From assembly GCF_900094575.1 (NCBI RefSeq), contig NZ_FMAE01000005.1, forward strand, positions 550,092-614,091: a stretch of 64,000 nucleotides of DNA. The letters are read 5' to 3'. Below are positions 1 to 8,067 of the stretch, piece after piece; within the stretch, counting starts at the first letter, position 1; every line of letters starts with the position of its first letter. The DNA is from Bradyrhizobium yuanmingense. GTDB taxonomy: Bacteria > Pseudomonadota > Alphaproteobacteria > Rhizobiales > Xanthobacteraceae. The notes beneath the pieces were generated by a model. The model ran no database searches and was not told where the DNA came from. It saw only the letters and a list, made by a program, of their open reading frames with translations. The position numbers and the translations under genes were made by a program.

Positions 1-1
1 C

Positions 2-133
2 GCGCGGCAGACTCCCGCGGCGGTGTCGTCTGGAGTGGACGGGTTTCTGCGCGTCGACTATGGTCTGCTCGGCCTCGATTTTCTCACCGACCGCGACTGG
101 ATGAGGCGGCAGCTCCGTTCGGGCATCGACTAA
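2..133 (+). CDS. C-terminal end of an unidentified protein (truncated by window edge)
   Basis: An open frame enters from the window edge and ends at TAA 131-133. It encodes 43 visible residues ending in WMRRQLRSGID. The frame is uninterrupted and ends 16 bases before the next same-strand start, so it is probably the tail of a real gene. The fragment is too short to assign to a family and no motif is recognisable. Confidence 0.5.
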   Translation, partial: ARQTPAAVSSGVDGFLRVDYGLLGLDFLTDRDWMRRQLRSGID

Positions 134-149
134 GGGACGCGACTCCAAC

Positions 150-1646
150 TTGCGCTGGCTGGCACTGTTCATTGCCATCGGGCTTCTCTTCGACGCCGAA
201 GCAGAAGCTTCCAACCGCCGTGTCGCCTTGGTCATTGGAAACGCGAGCTACGCGAACGCGCCGCCGCTCGGCTCTCCCGTCAATGATGCCGAGGACATTG
301 CCGCGGGTCTCGCCGGCCTCGGCTTCGACGTCGATCTGCGCAAGAACACGACCCTCGACGATCTGCACGCGAGGCTCGTCGCCTTCACCGAGAAGTCCGC
401 CGCTGCGGACATCGCGGTCTTCTATTTTGCCGGATACAGTGCAGCTGCCGGTGTCGGCAGTTACCTGATCCCCGTGGATGCGCATCTTGCGACACCTGAG
501 TCGGCCAACGCAGAGACCGTTCCCCTGGCTGCGGTGACCGCTGCCGCAGGGCGGGCTCGCAGGCTGGGTCTGGTGATCCTGGATGCCATGCGGGAGAACC
601 CGTTCCCTGCCATACCGAATGGCCGCCGCAGCAGCTCTTCCCTGACCTCAGGCGGAAGCGCACCGATCCGTAACACGCTCGTGTTCTTTCCAGCGGAGCC
701 GGGGCGGACCGCGGAAGAAGGCGAAGGCCGCAACAGCCCTTTCGCTGCGGCGCTGCTGAAATACCTCCGGCAGGCCGACCTCGAGATCAACTTCGTCTTT
801 CGCAACGTTCGCGACGAGGTTCGGCAGGCAACGCACCGGAAGCAGACGCCCTACATGTATGGTCAGCTTTCCAAGGACAAGGTCTATCTCCATCCCGTCA
901 AGCAAGTCGTCCAGGACGATACCGCCGTCATGCAGCACTGCGACAACGCCGTTGCCGGGCTCGCGGATTTGAGGGGACACGTCGACCAAGGCGAGACGCG
1001 CGACAATCTAAAGGCGGCGAGCGCGGTTGCGGCGTGCGCGGAGGCGGTCAAGCGGTGGCCAGGGGCGGACCGCCTGCACTACCAGCTCGGGCGTTCATTC
1101 TTCGCCATGCGCGATTACGGAGGAGCGGTGGCGAGCTACAAGGCGGCATCCGAGCTCGGCAACGCACGTGCGCTCTACGAGCTCGGATTGATGTACGAGA
1201 ACGGCAACGGCGTCGAGAAAGATCCCGCCCGCTCGCGCTTCTACTATGAGATGGCCGCCGAGAAGAAGATTGCGCCAGCACTCGTCAGCCTCGGCCTACA
1301 GCAGGAGCGTGGAATCGGCGCGGCCAGCGATCCCGCAAAGGCCTATGCGTTGTACCAGCGGGCCGCCGAGCTCGGCGATGCGACGGCCATCAACAGGATG
1401 GGGGAGCTTGCCGAGAAGGGACTGGGAGCCAGGCGAGACCTGAAGTTGGCTCGGGCGCTGTACCAGAGGGGCGCCGCGATGGGCGGACTCGAAGCTCTGG
1501 TCAATCTCGCCCGGTGCAACGCCAACGGAATCGGCGGCCGACGGGACCTTGCCGCGGCCAAGCGGCTCCTGGCCAAGGCAGCGCAGGCCGGCAGCACCGA
1601 CGCACGGCGCATCCTCGCGCATATCGAGGAGTCCAAGCCGAAATAG
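150..1646 (+). CDS. Caspase-fold (peptidase C14-like) protein with SEL1 repeats, catalytic dyad lost
   Basis: 498 residues from a TTG start. A short hydrophobic N-terminus (residues 3-14) suggests export. Residues 24-250 match the bacterial caspase p20 domain: RVALVIGN at 24-31, the NDAEDIAAGL region, then a FYFAG strand and YLIPVDA. In active relatives the strand after FYFA reads GHG and the later one reads LDAC. Here they read GYS (95-97) and LDAM (145-147), so both the His and the Cys are missing. From about residue 300 the C-terminal half has repeated A-x-x-x-LG-x-x-Y/M-x-x-G-x-G-V units typical of SEL1/TPR-like repeats, used for protein binding. I infer a non-proteolytic scaffold or binding protein. 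The start is uncertain because the ribosome-binding site is weak. Confidence 0.8.
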   Translation: MRWLALFIAIGLLFDAEAEASNRRVALVIGNASYANAPPLGSPVNDAEDIAAGLAGLGFDVDLRKNTTLDDLHARLVAFTEKSAAADIAVFYFAGYSAAAGVGSYLIPVDAHLATPESANAETVPLAAVTAAAGRARRLGLVILDAMRENPFPAIPNGRRSSSSLTSGGSAPIRNTLVFFPAEPGRTAEEGEGRNSPFAAALLKYLRQADLEINFVFRNVRDEVRQATHRKQTPYMYGQLSKDKVYLHPVKQVVQDDTAVMQHCDNAVAGLADLRGHVDQGETRDNLKAASAVAACAEAVKRWPGADRLHYQLGRSFFAMRDYGGAVASYKAASELGNARALYELGLMYENGNGVEKDPARSRFYYEMAAEKKIAPALVSLGLQQERGIGAASDPAKAYALYQRAAELGDATAINRMGELAEKGLGARRDLKLARALYQRGAAMGGLEALVNLARCNANGIGGRRDLAAAKRLLAKAAQAGSTDARRILAHIEESKPK

Positions 1647-1741
1647 ACGAATTCTGGCGGGGAGGAAGCGATCGGGATGAAACGGCAGTCCAAGCGGCGC
1701 TTTTGGCCGAGACAGCAACTATTTGATCTATTTGCCAAAAA

Positions 1742-1818
<77 letters not shown>

Positions 1819-2051
1819 GTGACACGCAATGTCTGCGGAACGAGGGGGGACTTAAAGGCCCGATCTGGTGAAGTCAAGGATGTTGCATCCACAGCTCAAA
1901 CCAGCGGATTCCACTGCTGGCACACACGAACGCGGCCCTCGGTAATGCCGGCGGCGTAGTCAGTCCGGTCCCGAATCGTCTACGCCTCCGGGAACTTGCG
2001 GGTCAGGGGCCATCTCCCTCTGGACGACCTGCAAGATCGAGGAGGCCAGAC

Positions 2052-2381
2052 ATGGCTAAGAAGGATCCGGCTAAGAAGGATTCGGCGAAGAAGGCGGCCG
2101 CGCCCGCCACGATCACGCTCAAGCACCTCGCCGCCGACATTGCCGAGCGCCAGGATGTCTCCAAAAAGCATGCCGAGGCCGTCCTGACCGACATGGTCGA
2201 TCTGATCACCAAGCACCTCAAGAAGGGCGACCGGGTCCGCATCGTCGGCCTCGGCATCCTCCAGGTCCGCAAGCGCGCCGCCCGCACCGGCCGTAATCCT
2301 TCCACCGGCGAAGCGATCCATATCAAGGCCACCAGGAAGGTCGCGTTCCGCCCGGTGAAGGAGCTGAAGGAGGCGATCTGA
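2052..2381 (+). CDS. HU-family DNA-binding protein with lysine-rich N-terminal extension
   Basis: 109 residues starting at an ATG preceded by a clear AGGAGG. Residues 22-109 are a typical HU/IHF domain, with KHAEAVLTDMVDLI forming the helical dimer core and GLGILQVRKRAARTGRNPSTGE forming the DNA-binding beta-arm (the RNPSTGE tip is diagnostic). The first ~20 residues repeat a KKD/AKK pattern and are probably a flexible histone-H1-like tail. HU compacts and bends DNA in the nucleoid. In many Rhizobiales the hup gene sits directly after lon; here it is beside tRNA-Asp, about 14 kb from lon. Confidence 0.93.
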   Translation: MAKKDPAKKDSAKKAAAPATITLKHLAADIAERQDVSKKHAEAVLTDMVDLITKHLKKGDRVRIVGLGILQVRKRAARTGRNPSTGEAIHIKATRKVAFRPVKELKEAI

Positions 2382-2477
2382 GGCCCTAAAGCGTGACCCA
2401 GAGCCCGTTGCGGCCGCATCACGGCCCGCTTTTCTGATATACCGCCAGCTTCAAGAACACCCGGCGGTTTGACCAGA

Positions 2478-3728
2478 ATGTCCTCCCTCTCCTTTTCGCA
2501 TACCGTGACCGAGCGCTTCCTGCGCTACGTCACCATCGACACCCAGTCCGATCCGGCATCCCCCAGCTCGCCGTCGACCGAGAAGCAGAAGGATCTCGGC
2601 CGCGTGCTCGCTGCCGAGCTGAAGGCCATGGGCGTTGTGGACGCGCATCTCGACGATTACGGCTACGTCTACGGAACGATCCCGGCCAACACCGACAAGA
2701 AGGTGCCGGTGATCTGCTTCTGCTCGCACATGGACACCTCGCCCGACGTCACCGGCAAGGACGTCAAGCCGCAAATCGTGAAGAACTATCGCGGCGGCGA
2801 CATCGTCCTGCCCGGCGACACCAGCCAGGTGATCCGCTTCAATGAGCACCCTGCGCTGAAGAACCAGATCGGCAACGACATCATCACCACCGACGGCACG
2901 ACGCTATTAGGCGCCGACAACAAGGCCGGCGTCGCCGAGATCATGGATGCCGCGCATTTCTTCATCAACAATCCCGACGTGAAGCACGGCACCATCAAGA
3001 TCCTGTTCACGCCGGACGAGGAGATCGGCCGCGGCGTCGACAATGTCGACCTGAACAAGCTGGGTGCCGATTTCGGCTACACCATGGACGGCGAGAGCGC
3101 CGGCTGCGTCGAGGACGAGACCTTCTCGGCCGACGGCGCCACCATCACCATCAACGGCGTCAGCGCCCATCCCGGCTACGCCAAGGGCAAAATGGAGCAC
3201 GCCATCAAGATCGCCGCGGCCATCGTCGAGCGTCTGCCGAAGGAGGGCTGCTCGCCCGAGACCACCTCGGGCAAGCAGGGTTTTCTGCATCCGATCGGCA
3301 TCGACGGCGCGCTCGAACAGGCGACGCTCTCCTTCATCGTCCGCGACTTCACCGAGGAGGGGCTAAAGGAGAAGGAGGCGCTGCTCGAGGGCATCGTCAA
3401 GGACGTCATGAAGGATTATCCGCGCTCGACCTACACGTTCGAGGTCAAGGAGCAGTACCGCAACATGAAGCAGGTGATCGACCGTCACCCGCACGTGCTC
3501 GAATACGCCATCGAGGCGATCCGCCGCGCCGGCCTGCGCCCGATGCGCACCGCGATCCGCGGCGGCACCGACGGCTCGCGCCTGTCCTTCATGGGCCTGC
3601 CCTGCCCCAACATCTTCGCCGGCGAGCACGCGTTCCATTCGCGGCTCGAATGGGTTAGCCGGCAGGACATGGAAAAGGCGGTGCAGACCATCGTGCATCT
3701 GGCGATGATCTGGGAAGAGAAGGCCTGA
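2478..3728 (+). CDS. pepT: Peptidase T (tripeptide aminopeptidase)
   Basis: 416 residues, close to the usual ~408 for PepT. This M20-family di-zinc peptidase removes the N-terminal residue from tripeptides in the cytoplasm. Metal-site motifs are in order: HMDTSPD, LGADNKAG, the general-base pair in TPDEEIGRG, DGESAG, and the late HSRLEW His. RGGTDGSRLSFMGLPCPN near residue 365 is the peptidase T substrate-binding region. The ATG at 2478 was chosen over a TTG nine bases upstream, since homologues start near SLSF-x-x-TVTERFL. The gene stands alone and ends at a strong hairpin. Confidence 0.93.
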   Translation: MSSLSFSHTVTERFLRYVTIDTQSDPASPSSPSTEKQKDLGRVLAAELKAMGVVDAHLDDYGYVYGTIPANTDKKVPVICFCSHMDTSPDVTGKDVKPQIVKNYRGGDIVLPGDTSQVIRFNEHPALKNQIGNDIITTDGTTLLGADNKAGVAEIMDAAHFFINNPDVKHGTIKILFTPDEEIGRGVDNVDLNKLGADFGYTMDGESAGCVEDETFSADGATITINGVSAHPGYAKGKMEHAIKIAAAIVERLPKEGCSPETTSGKQGFLHPIGIDGALEQATLSFIVRDFTEEGLKEKEALLEGIVKDVMKDYPRSTYTFEVKEQYRNMKQVIDRHPHVLEYAIEAIRRAGLRPMRTAIRGGTDGSRLSFMGLPCPNIFAGEHAFHSRLEWVSRQDMEKAVQTIVHLAMIWEEKA

Positions 3729-3750
3729 CGCTTCCTGCAGACGTCGACGA

Positions 3751-3776
3751 TGGCCGGGCTTGCGCCCGGCCATTTC
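3751..3776. terminator. Bidirectional terminator between pepT and the convergent membrane gene
   Basis: A 10-bp perfect stem (ATGGCCGGGC / GCCCGGCCAT) with a 4-base loop TTGC lies between two convergent genes. A short T-containing tail (ATTTCC) follows on the + strand. The position suits termination of both genes. Confidence 0.6.
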
Positions 3777-3792
3777 CATTAGGTTTAAGAGC

Positions 3793-4683
3793 CTACGGCA
3801 CCGGCATTGCGCGCGGATTGCGATGGAAGCGGTTGGCGCTCGCCATCCAGTTCGGCAGCGGTGCGCCATCACGATGCCGGCCGCCGGCAACTGCTGCAGC
3901 CCAGGCCACCGCGGCGCCGATCAGGGTCGCGGCTGCGACCGAGAACGCCACGATGATCGAGTTGCGTCGCGCGCGGTCGATGGCGGTCTTCGCATCTGCG
4001 ATCAGCGTATTGACTCGCCGCTCGGCGTCAGGTGCGGCGAGGCCCGTCACCGCCGCAACCTGCTGCACGAGGTAAGCCCGGTCATCGGTGCTGACGCCGC
4101 TGTGGCTGGACGACGTCATCAGAATGCGTCCGGCTTCGGCGCGCGCTTCCCTCAGGTCGGTGTTCGGAGCGCGGCGCGGCGCGCGGAACAACTTGTCGAG
4201 CTCATAGCTCAACAAGGGCTCGGCCGCCGAGGTGTTGCTCGCCGAACTGCGCATCGGCGAACGGTCGATCGCGGCAGCGCCGAGAAGCGCCAGCAGCGCG
4301 GCGCCGGCCAAGACTGCCAGCGCCCAGGCGGTCAACCCGTGAAGCCCGTCCCGCCGCTCGCCGTCATCCTCAATCGTTGCGAGCGCGGGCTCGGACCGGG
4401 TGGTCCGGCCGGCCACGTAGCCGCCAAAGCCAAAACTGACGATCGCCTGGATGATCAGATAGAGCCCGGACAGCAGCGCCAGCGCTGCCGATGCATCGCG
4501 CCAGCTCGGCGAGGCCGAACTGACACCGAGGCCGACCGCGACACCAAAACCGATCAGGATGAACGACATTGCGCTCGCAGCAAGAGCGCCGGCAAACACC
4601 GAGCTCCACTGGATGGTTCGAGGCGCCTCAACGGCCAGGCCGCCTTCCATGACCTCTTCCCGCATCAGAGTTTCGACCGTCAT
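3793..4683 (-). CDS. Conserved multi-spanning membrane protein, function unknown
   Basis: 296 residues. Hydrophobic segments lie near residues 27-53, 65-88, 116-140 and 243-265, giving about four membrane spans. A soluble, charged region of about 100 residues between spans 3 and 4 contains a likely helix (DLREARAEAGRIL). I recognise no catalytic motif. The segment IQWSSVFAGALAA resembles the start of many small rhizobial membrane proteins of unknown role. It lies 10 bases downstream of the 24-residue microprotein gene, so the two probably share a transcript. Confidence 0.7.
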   Translation of the reverse strand: MTVETLMREEVMEGGLAVEAPRTIQWSSVFAGALAASAMSFILIGFGVAVGLGVSSASPSWRDASAALALLSGLYLIIQAIVSFGFGGYVAGRTTRSEPALATIEDDGERRDGLHGLTAWALAVLAGAALLALLGAAAIDRSPMRSSASNTSAAEPLLSYELDKLFRAPRRAPNTDLREARAEAGRILMTSSSHSGVSTDDRAYLVQQVAAVTGLAAPDAERRVNTLIADAKTAIDRARRNSIIVAFSVAAATLIGAAVAWAAAVAGGRHRDGAPLPNWMASANRFHRNPRAMPVP

Positions 4684-4693
4684 CGCGGCGCTC

Positions 4694-4768
4694 TCAGCGC
4701 AGGCCGAAGAACGACAGGATCGCCATGATGACGACGATCAAGCCGATCAGATAAATCAGTCCGTCCAT
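4694..4768 (-). CDS. 24-residue hydrophobic microprotein
   Basis: A short ORF, ATG to TGA, encodes MDGLIYLIGLIVVIMAI followed by LSFFGLR. It is a single nearly continuous membrane helix with an acidic N-terminal residue and a C-terminal Arg. An excellent Shine-Dalgarno (GAGGAGGACGGAC before ATG) supports translation. It lies directly upstream of the membrane gene ending at 3793 on the same strand. Tiny single-span proteins like this often act as small subunits or regulators of membrane complexes. That role is inference; the ORF and its ribosome-binding site are seen directly. Confidence 0.7.
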   Translation of the reverse strand: MDGLIYLIGLIVVIMAILSFFGLR

Positions 4769-4840
4769 GTCCGTCCTCCTCAGTTTCTTCTCTCGCTAAT
4801 CGCGAGGTATGAGGAACGTTCCAAATTGGACAGTTCGTAT

Positions 4841-4938
4841 GGAACGAACTTGGAGGATGCGGGTTGTCTGTCCAAGTCCTAGGGATAGAGATTGTGAGCA
4901 CATGAGGCCTCAGCCGGCTCGTCCGGCTGGGGCCTTTC
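4841..4938 (+). ncRNA. Candidate small RNA: GGAAC-type promoter box plus orphan terminator
   Basis: No convincing CDS occupies this stretch on the + strand, yet it ends in a 12-bp stem (GGCCTCAGCCGG / CCGGCTGGGGCC, one G-T pair) with a CTCGT loop and a TTTCC tail (4906-4938). Upstream is GGAAC (4841-4845), 16 bases, then GGTT (4862-4865). This is close to the GGAAC-N16-17-CGTT promoter of the alphaproteobacterial general-stress sigma factor EcfG. A transcript starting near 4872 would be about 65 nt. Proposed from layout only. A 55-codon ORF from 4820 also crosses the region but resembles nothing I know. Confidence 0.3.
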
Positions 4939-5040
4939 CGCGTTGCGGCCGGCAGGTCTCCCCTGTCGTATGTTAACGACGCCGCGGCCGGGATCATCAA
5001 TGATGCGATCGGGGCGGAACCTCCGGATCAGGGGTGGCGC

Positions 5041-5271
5041 GTGGACCGAAGAACGGCGTGCCTGCATCAGGCGAATGCATTCCGGGAGAAGGCCCTCGCC
5101 GATCCCGAGCACCACGACCAATGGATCGACGAAGCCATCAAATGGCTGGAACGGGCGATGGAAGCGAGCTGTCGGGCGGTCATCACCATGGAAGGTGACG
5201 ATGGCAGCGAAGCTCCGGCCCGCACGATCGAAACCATGGCGCCACATCGGCCCGTCATTGTCCGCCAGTGA
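5041..5271 (+). CDS. Small conserved hypothetical protein
   Basis: 76 residues from a GTG start with an AGGGG-like ribosome-binding site. Residues 5-45 are predicted helical and amphipathic (ANAFREKALADPEHHDQWIDEAIKW type), with a QWIDEAIKWLERAM segment. There is no signal peptide or cofactor motif. The sequence looks soluble and compositionally normal for a protein. It could be a chance ORF, but its balanced composition and uninterrupted frame favour a real gene. Function unknown. Confidence 0.5.
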   Translation: MDRRTACLHQANAFREKALADPEHHDQWIDEAIKWLERAMEASCRAVITMEGDDGSEAPARTIETMAPHRPVIVRQ

Positions 5272-5391
5272 GAGGCGCTGGCAGCGCATGCACTGCTGCG
5301 GCAATTGTTCCAGGGACGTAACAATGTTGCGGGTCGACACTGTTCCCGCACCCATGCTAGGGCGGGCACAGACCGCAACCAGAGTGAACTC

Positions 5392-5754
5392 GTGCTCGCA
5401 AACCGTCAGCCCTCAGGATCCCGCCGCTCGCGTTTTCCGCGCGGGCTGCTGTCCGTGCTGATCGCGGCGGTCTATCTGCTCGCGGGCGCTCTGCACGGCG
5501 CGCACGACATCGACGTCACCACGCCCCGCGGCGGTTCGGAGATCGCCGCGGTCCTCGATGGCGCCTCCGGCCATGGCGACCACAAGACCATCGGCGGACA
5601 TCATTGCCACGGCTGCTTTTCGCTGACCGTGGCACAGCCGGCACCATCGACCGCGGCGATCGCGCTCGTGTCGGCACCGAGCCCGCAACAGGGCCCCCGC
5701 CTCGCCGGAATTGTGCCCGATACCGACTCTCCCCCTCCCAGACCTATTGCCTGA
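5392..5754 (+). CDS. Small exported His/Cys-containing protein at head of metal-efflux operon
   Basis: About 120 residues from GTG 5392; an in-frame TTG at 5305 would add 29 polar residues. A basic stretch (RRSRFPRG) precedes a hydrophobic helix (LLSVLIAAVYLLAGALHG), giving a signal or membrane anchor. The exported part has the cluster HGDHKTIGGHHCHGCF, which resembles a soft-metal binding site. The end is proline-rich. The gene ends 55 bases before czcC on the same strand. Short proteins of this shape often precede CzcCBA genes. A role in periplasmic metal sensing or sequestration is inference. Confidence 0.6.
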   Translation: MLANRQPSGSRRSRFPRGLLSVLIAAVYLLAGALHGAHDIDVTTPRGGSEIAAVLDGASGHGDHKTIGGHHCHGCFSLTVAQPAPSTAAIALVSAPSPQQGPRLAGIVPDTDSPPPRPIA

Positions 5755-5809
5755 ACGGATTGGTCGGGCGCGGCGCGCCCATTAGGTTCATCCTTCACAG
5801 GTCGATTTC

Positions 5810-7084
5810 ATGTTTTGCAGGGGAATGGCCGCGCGCCTCGCGTGCGCGGCAGCGTGTCTGATTGCAGCATCGGCGCTTGCACCGGCTCACGCCCAGACTT
5901 TAACGATGAGAAGCGCGCTGTCGCGCGCGCTGGCGGCGAGCCCGCGCCTGACGGCAGCCGAGCGCGACGTCGGCATCGCCACGGGCCAGCGTATCCAGGC
6001 GGGCGCCCTGCTCAATCCGGAACTGTCCTACGAACAGGACGATTCATTCGGCTCCGGCAGATATCGCGGAACGCGCTCGGCGGAGACCACGCTCCAGATC
6101 AGCCAGGCCTTCGAGCTGTTCGGCAAGCGCGAGGCGCGGATTGCCGCAGGCGCAGCCGGCGTCGAGGTCGCCGCGATCCAGCGCCAGGCGATCAGGCTGG
6201 AGGTGCTGTCGGAGACCGCGATCGCCTTTCTCAGTGTGCTCGGCGCGCAGCGGCGCATCCAGATCCTCGACGAGCAGATCGCCGCGATCGACCGCCTGAC
6301 GCCGCTTCTGCGCCGCCGTGTCGAGGCCGGTGCCTCCTCGCCGGCGGAGACCGGCCGCGCCGAGGTCGCCTCCGCCCTGGTGAAGGCGGACCGCGAGCGC
6401 TTCAAGGCGACGCTGGCGAGCGCCCGGCGCGAGCTTGCGGTGCTGATGGGCGATCCCGCCGCCAAATTCGGCGAGGTGTCCGGTCGGCTCGACACCACCG
6501 GGCGGCCGCCGGCGTTCCAGGCCGTGGTTGCCGCCATCGACGCCAATCCGCAGCTGGTGCGCTGGACCGCAGTCTACGCCCAGCGCAATGCCGAGCTGCT
6601 ACTGGCGCGGCTCAGGCCCTATCCGGACGTGCGGATCGCGGCCGGCTGGCGCCACTTCAACGAAACGGGCGACGATGCGGCGCGGCTGACCGTCTCCGTG
6701 CCGATCCCCGTGTTCGACCAGAACCAGGGCAACATCCTCTCGGCCCAGGAAAGCCTCGCCAAGACCAAAGCCGAGCGCGAGGCCAACCGCAACGCGCTGA
6801 TCGTGATCGCCGGCCGCGCCTATGACTCGCTGCAAGGCTCGCTGCGCGAGCTCGCGGTGCTGGGCGAGACCGCAATTCCCAAGGCCGTCGAAGCGTCCGA
6901 GGCGATTTCGCAAGGCTATGGCCAGGGCCGCTTCACCCTGCTCGAAGTGCTGGACGCGCAGGCCAGCGTCACCCAGGCGCGGCTGCGCGAGCAGGAGGCG
7001 CTGCAGAATTTCCACGCCGGCGTGGCCATCATCGAAGGCCTTGTCGGCAATCCCTTTACGCTGGCCCGGGAGAGCGCGCGATGA
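5810..7084 (+). CDS. czcC: CzcC-like outer-membrane efflux protein (TolC family)
   Basis: 424 residues with a cleavable signal peptide ending APAHAQ (about residue 29). Two repeated helical OEP domains follow, each with long amphipathic helices and the SPRLTAAERDVGIATGQRIQAGALLNPEL entry typical of CzcC/CnrC. It would form the trimeric outer-membrane channel of a heavy-metal RND pump. The stop codon overlaps the ATG of the next gene (ATGA at 7081-7084), showing translational coupling in the order C-B-A. The start follows a TTCATG context with a weak ribosome site. Confidence 0.9.
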   Translation: MFCRGMAARLACAAACLIAASALAPAHAQTLTMRSALSRALAASPRLTAAERDVGIATGQRIQAGALLNPELSYEQDDSFGSGRYRGTRSAETTLQISQAFELFGKREARIAAGAAGVEVAAIQRQAIRLEVLSETAIAFLSVLGAQRRIQILDEQIAAIDRLTPLLRRRVEAGASSPAETGRAEVASALVKADRERFKATLASARRELAVLMGDPAAKFGEVSGRLDTTGRPPAFQAVVAAIDANPQLVRWTAVYAQRNAELLLARLRPYPDVRIAAGWRHFNETGDDAARLTVSVPIPVFDQNQGNILSAQESLAKTKAEREANRNALIVIAGRAYDSLQGSLRELAVLGETAIPKAVEASEAISQGYGQGRFTLLEVLDAQASVTQARLREQEALQNFHAGVAIIEGLVGNPFTLARESAR

Positions 7085-8067
7085 AGACGTCCTCCACCAT
7101 CCTTGTAGCCATCGTCGCCGCCGCGCTAGGCGCTTACGGCTATTCCCTGCTCGCAGCGGACAAGCTCGCGCACACCGATCATGGCGAGCACGCCAAGCAT
7201 TCCGAACACAAGAAGCCGAGCGACCATGTCGAGCAGGACGAGCACGGCGCCGACCGCATCCGCATCTCCGACGTCAAGCTGGCGGCCGCGGGCGTCACGC
7301 TGGCGGAAGCCGCCAGCGCCACGCTGACCGACACGCTCGCCTTCAACGGCATCCTGCGCGCCAACCAGGAAGCCGTGGTGCAGGTGACGCCGCGCTTTCC
7401 GGGCCTCGCCAAATCCATCCAGAAGCGCATCGGCGACAGGGTCGGCAAGGACGATCTGCTCGCCGCGATCGAAAGCAATCAGAGCCTCACCGTCTACGAG
7501 CTGAAGGCGCCGATTGCCGGCACCATCATCGAGCGGCAGATCTCGCTCGGCGAATACGCCTCCGAGCAGAAGCCGGCCTTCGTGGTCGCCGACCTCTCCA
7601 CGATCTGGGTCGACCTGTCGATCTACCGCCAGGACCTCCGCCGCGTCCGCCTCAACGACGAGGTCCTGATCGATCCCGACGACGGCCGCGGCGAGATCAA
7701 GGGCACGATCTCCTACATGGCACCGATCGGCTCGAGCGAGACCCAGACCGCGTTGGCGCGCGTGGTGCTGCCAAATCCGGACGGACGGCTGCGGCCCGGC
7801 CTGTTCGTCACGGCGCGGCTGATCCTCGCAGCGCGCAATGTCGCGGTTGCCGTGCGCCGCAGCGCGATCCAGACGCTGGAGAACAAGACCATCGTGTTCG
7901 TGCGCGAGGACGGCGACAAGATCGAGGCGCGCCCGGTCGAAACAGGCGATTCCGATCCGCGCCATGTCGAGATCAAGGCCGGGCTTTCGGCCGGCGAGCA
8001 TTACGTCGCGGAGAACAGCTTCGTCGTGAAGGCGGAGATGGGCAAGGGTGAGGCCGAGCATGATTGA
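7081..8067 (+). CDS. czcB: CzcB-like periplasmic adaptor (membrane fusion protein)
   Basis: 328 residues. An N-terminal hydrophobic signal or anchor (ILVAIVAAALGAYGYSLLA) is followed by a His/Glu-rich segment of roughly 40 residues (HTDHGEHAKHSEHKK then DHVEQDEHG) likely to bind metal. The lipoyl/barrel-sandwich region is marked by LAAIESNQSLTVYELKAPIAG and the beta-barrel by RPGLFVTARLI. It bridges the inner-membrane pump CzcA and outer channel CzcC. The 3' end overlaps the start of czcA by 8 bases. Confidence 0.9.
   Translation: MKTSSTILVAIVAAALGAYGYSLLAADKLAHTDHGEHAKHSEHKKPSDHVEQDEHGADRIRISDVKLAAAGVTLAEAASATLTDTLAFNGILRANQEAVVQVTPRFPGLAKSIQKRIGDRVGKDDLLAAIESNQSLTVYELKAPIAGTIIERQISLGEYASEQKPAFVVADLSTIWVDLSIYRQDLRRVRLNDEVLIDPDDGRGEIKGTISYMAPIGSSETQTALARVVLPNPDGRLRPGLFVTARLILAARNVAVAVRRSAIQTLENKTIVFVREDGDKIEARPVETGDSDPRHVEIKAGLSAGEHYVAENSFVVKAEMGKGEAEHD

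Noticed and set aside
4820..4980. 55-codon ORF overlapping the candidate small RNA
   Set aside because: Arg/Pro/Cys-rich chance-like composition and no ribosome site; its frame crosses the terminator stem.
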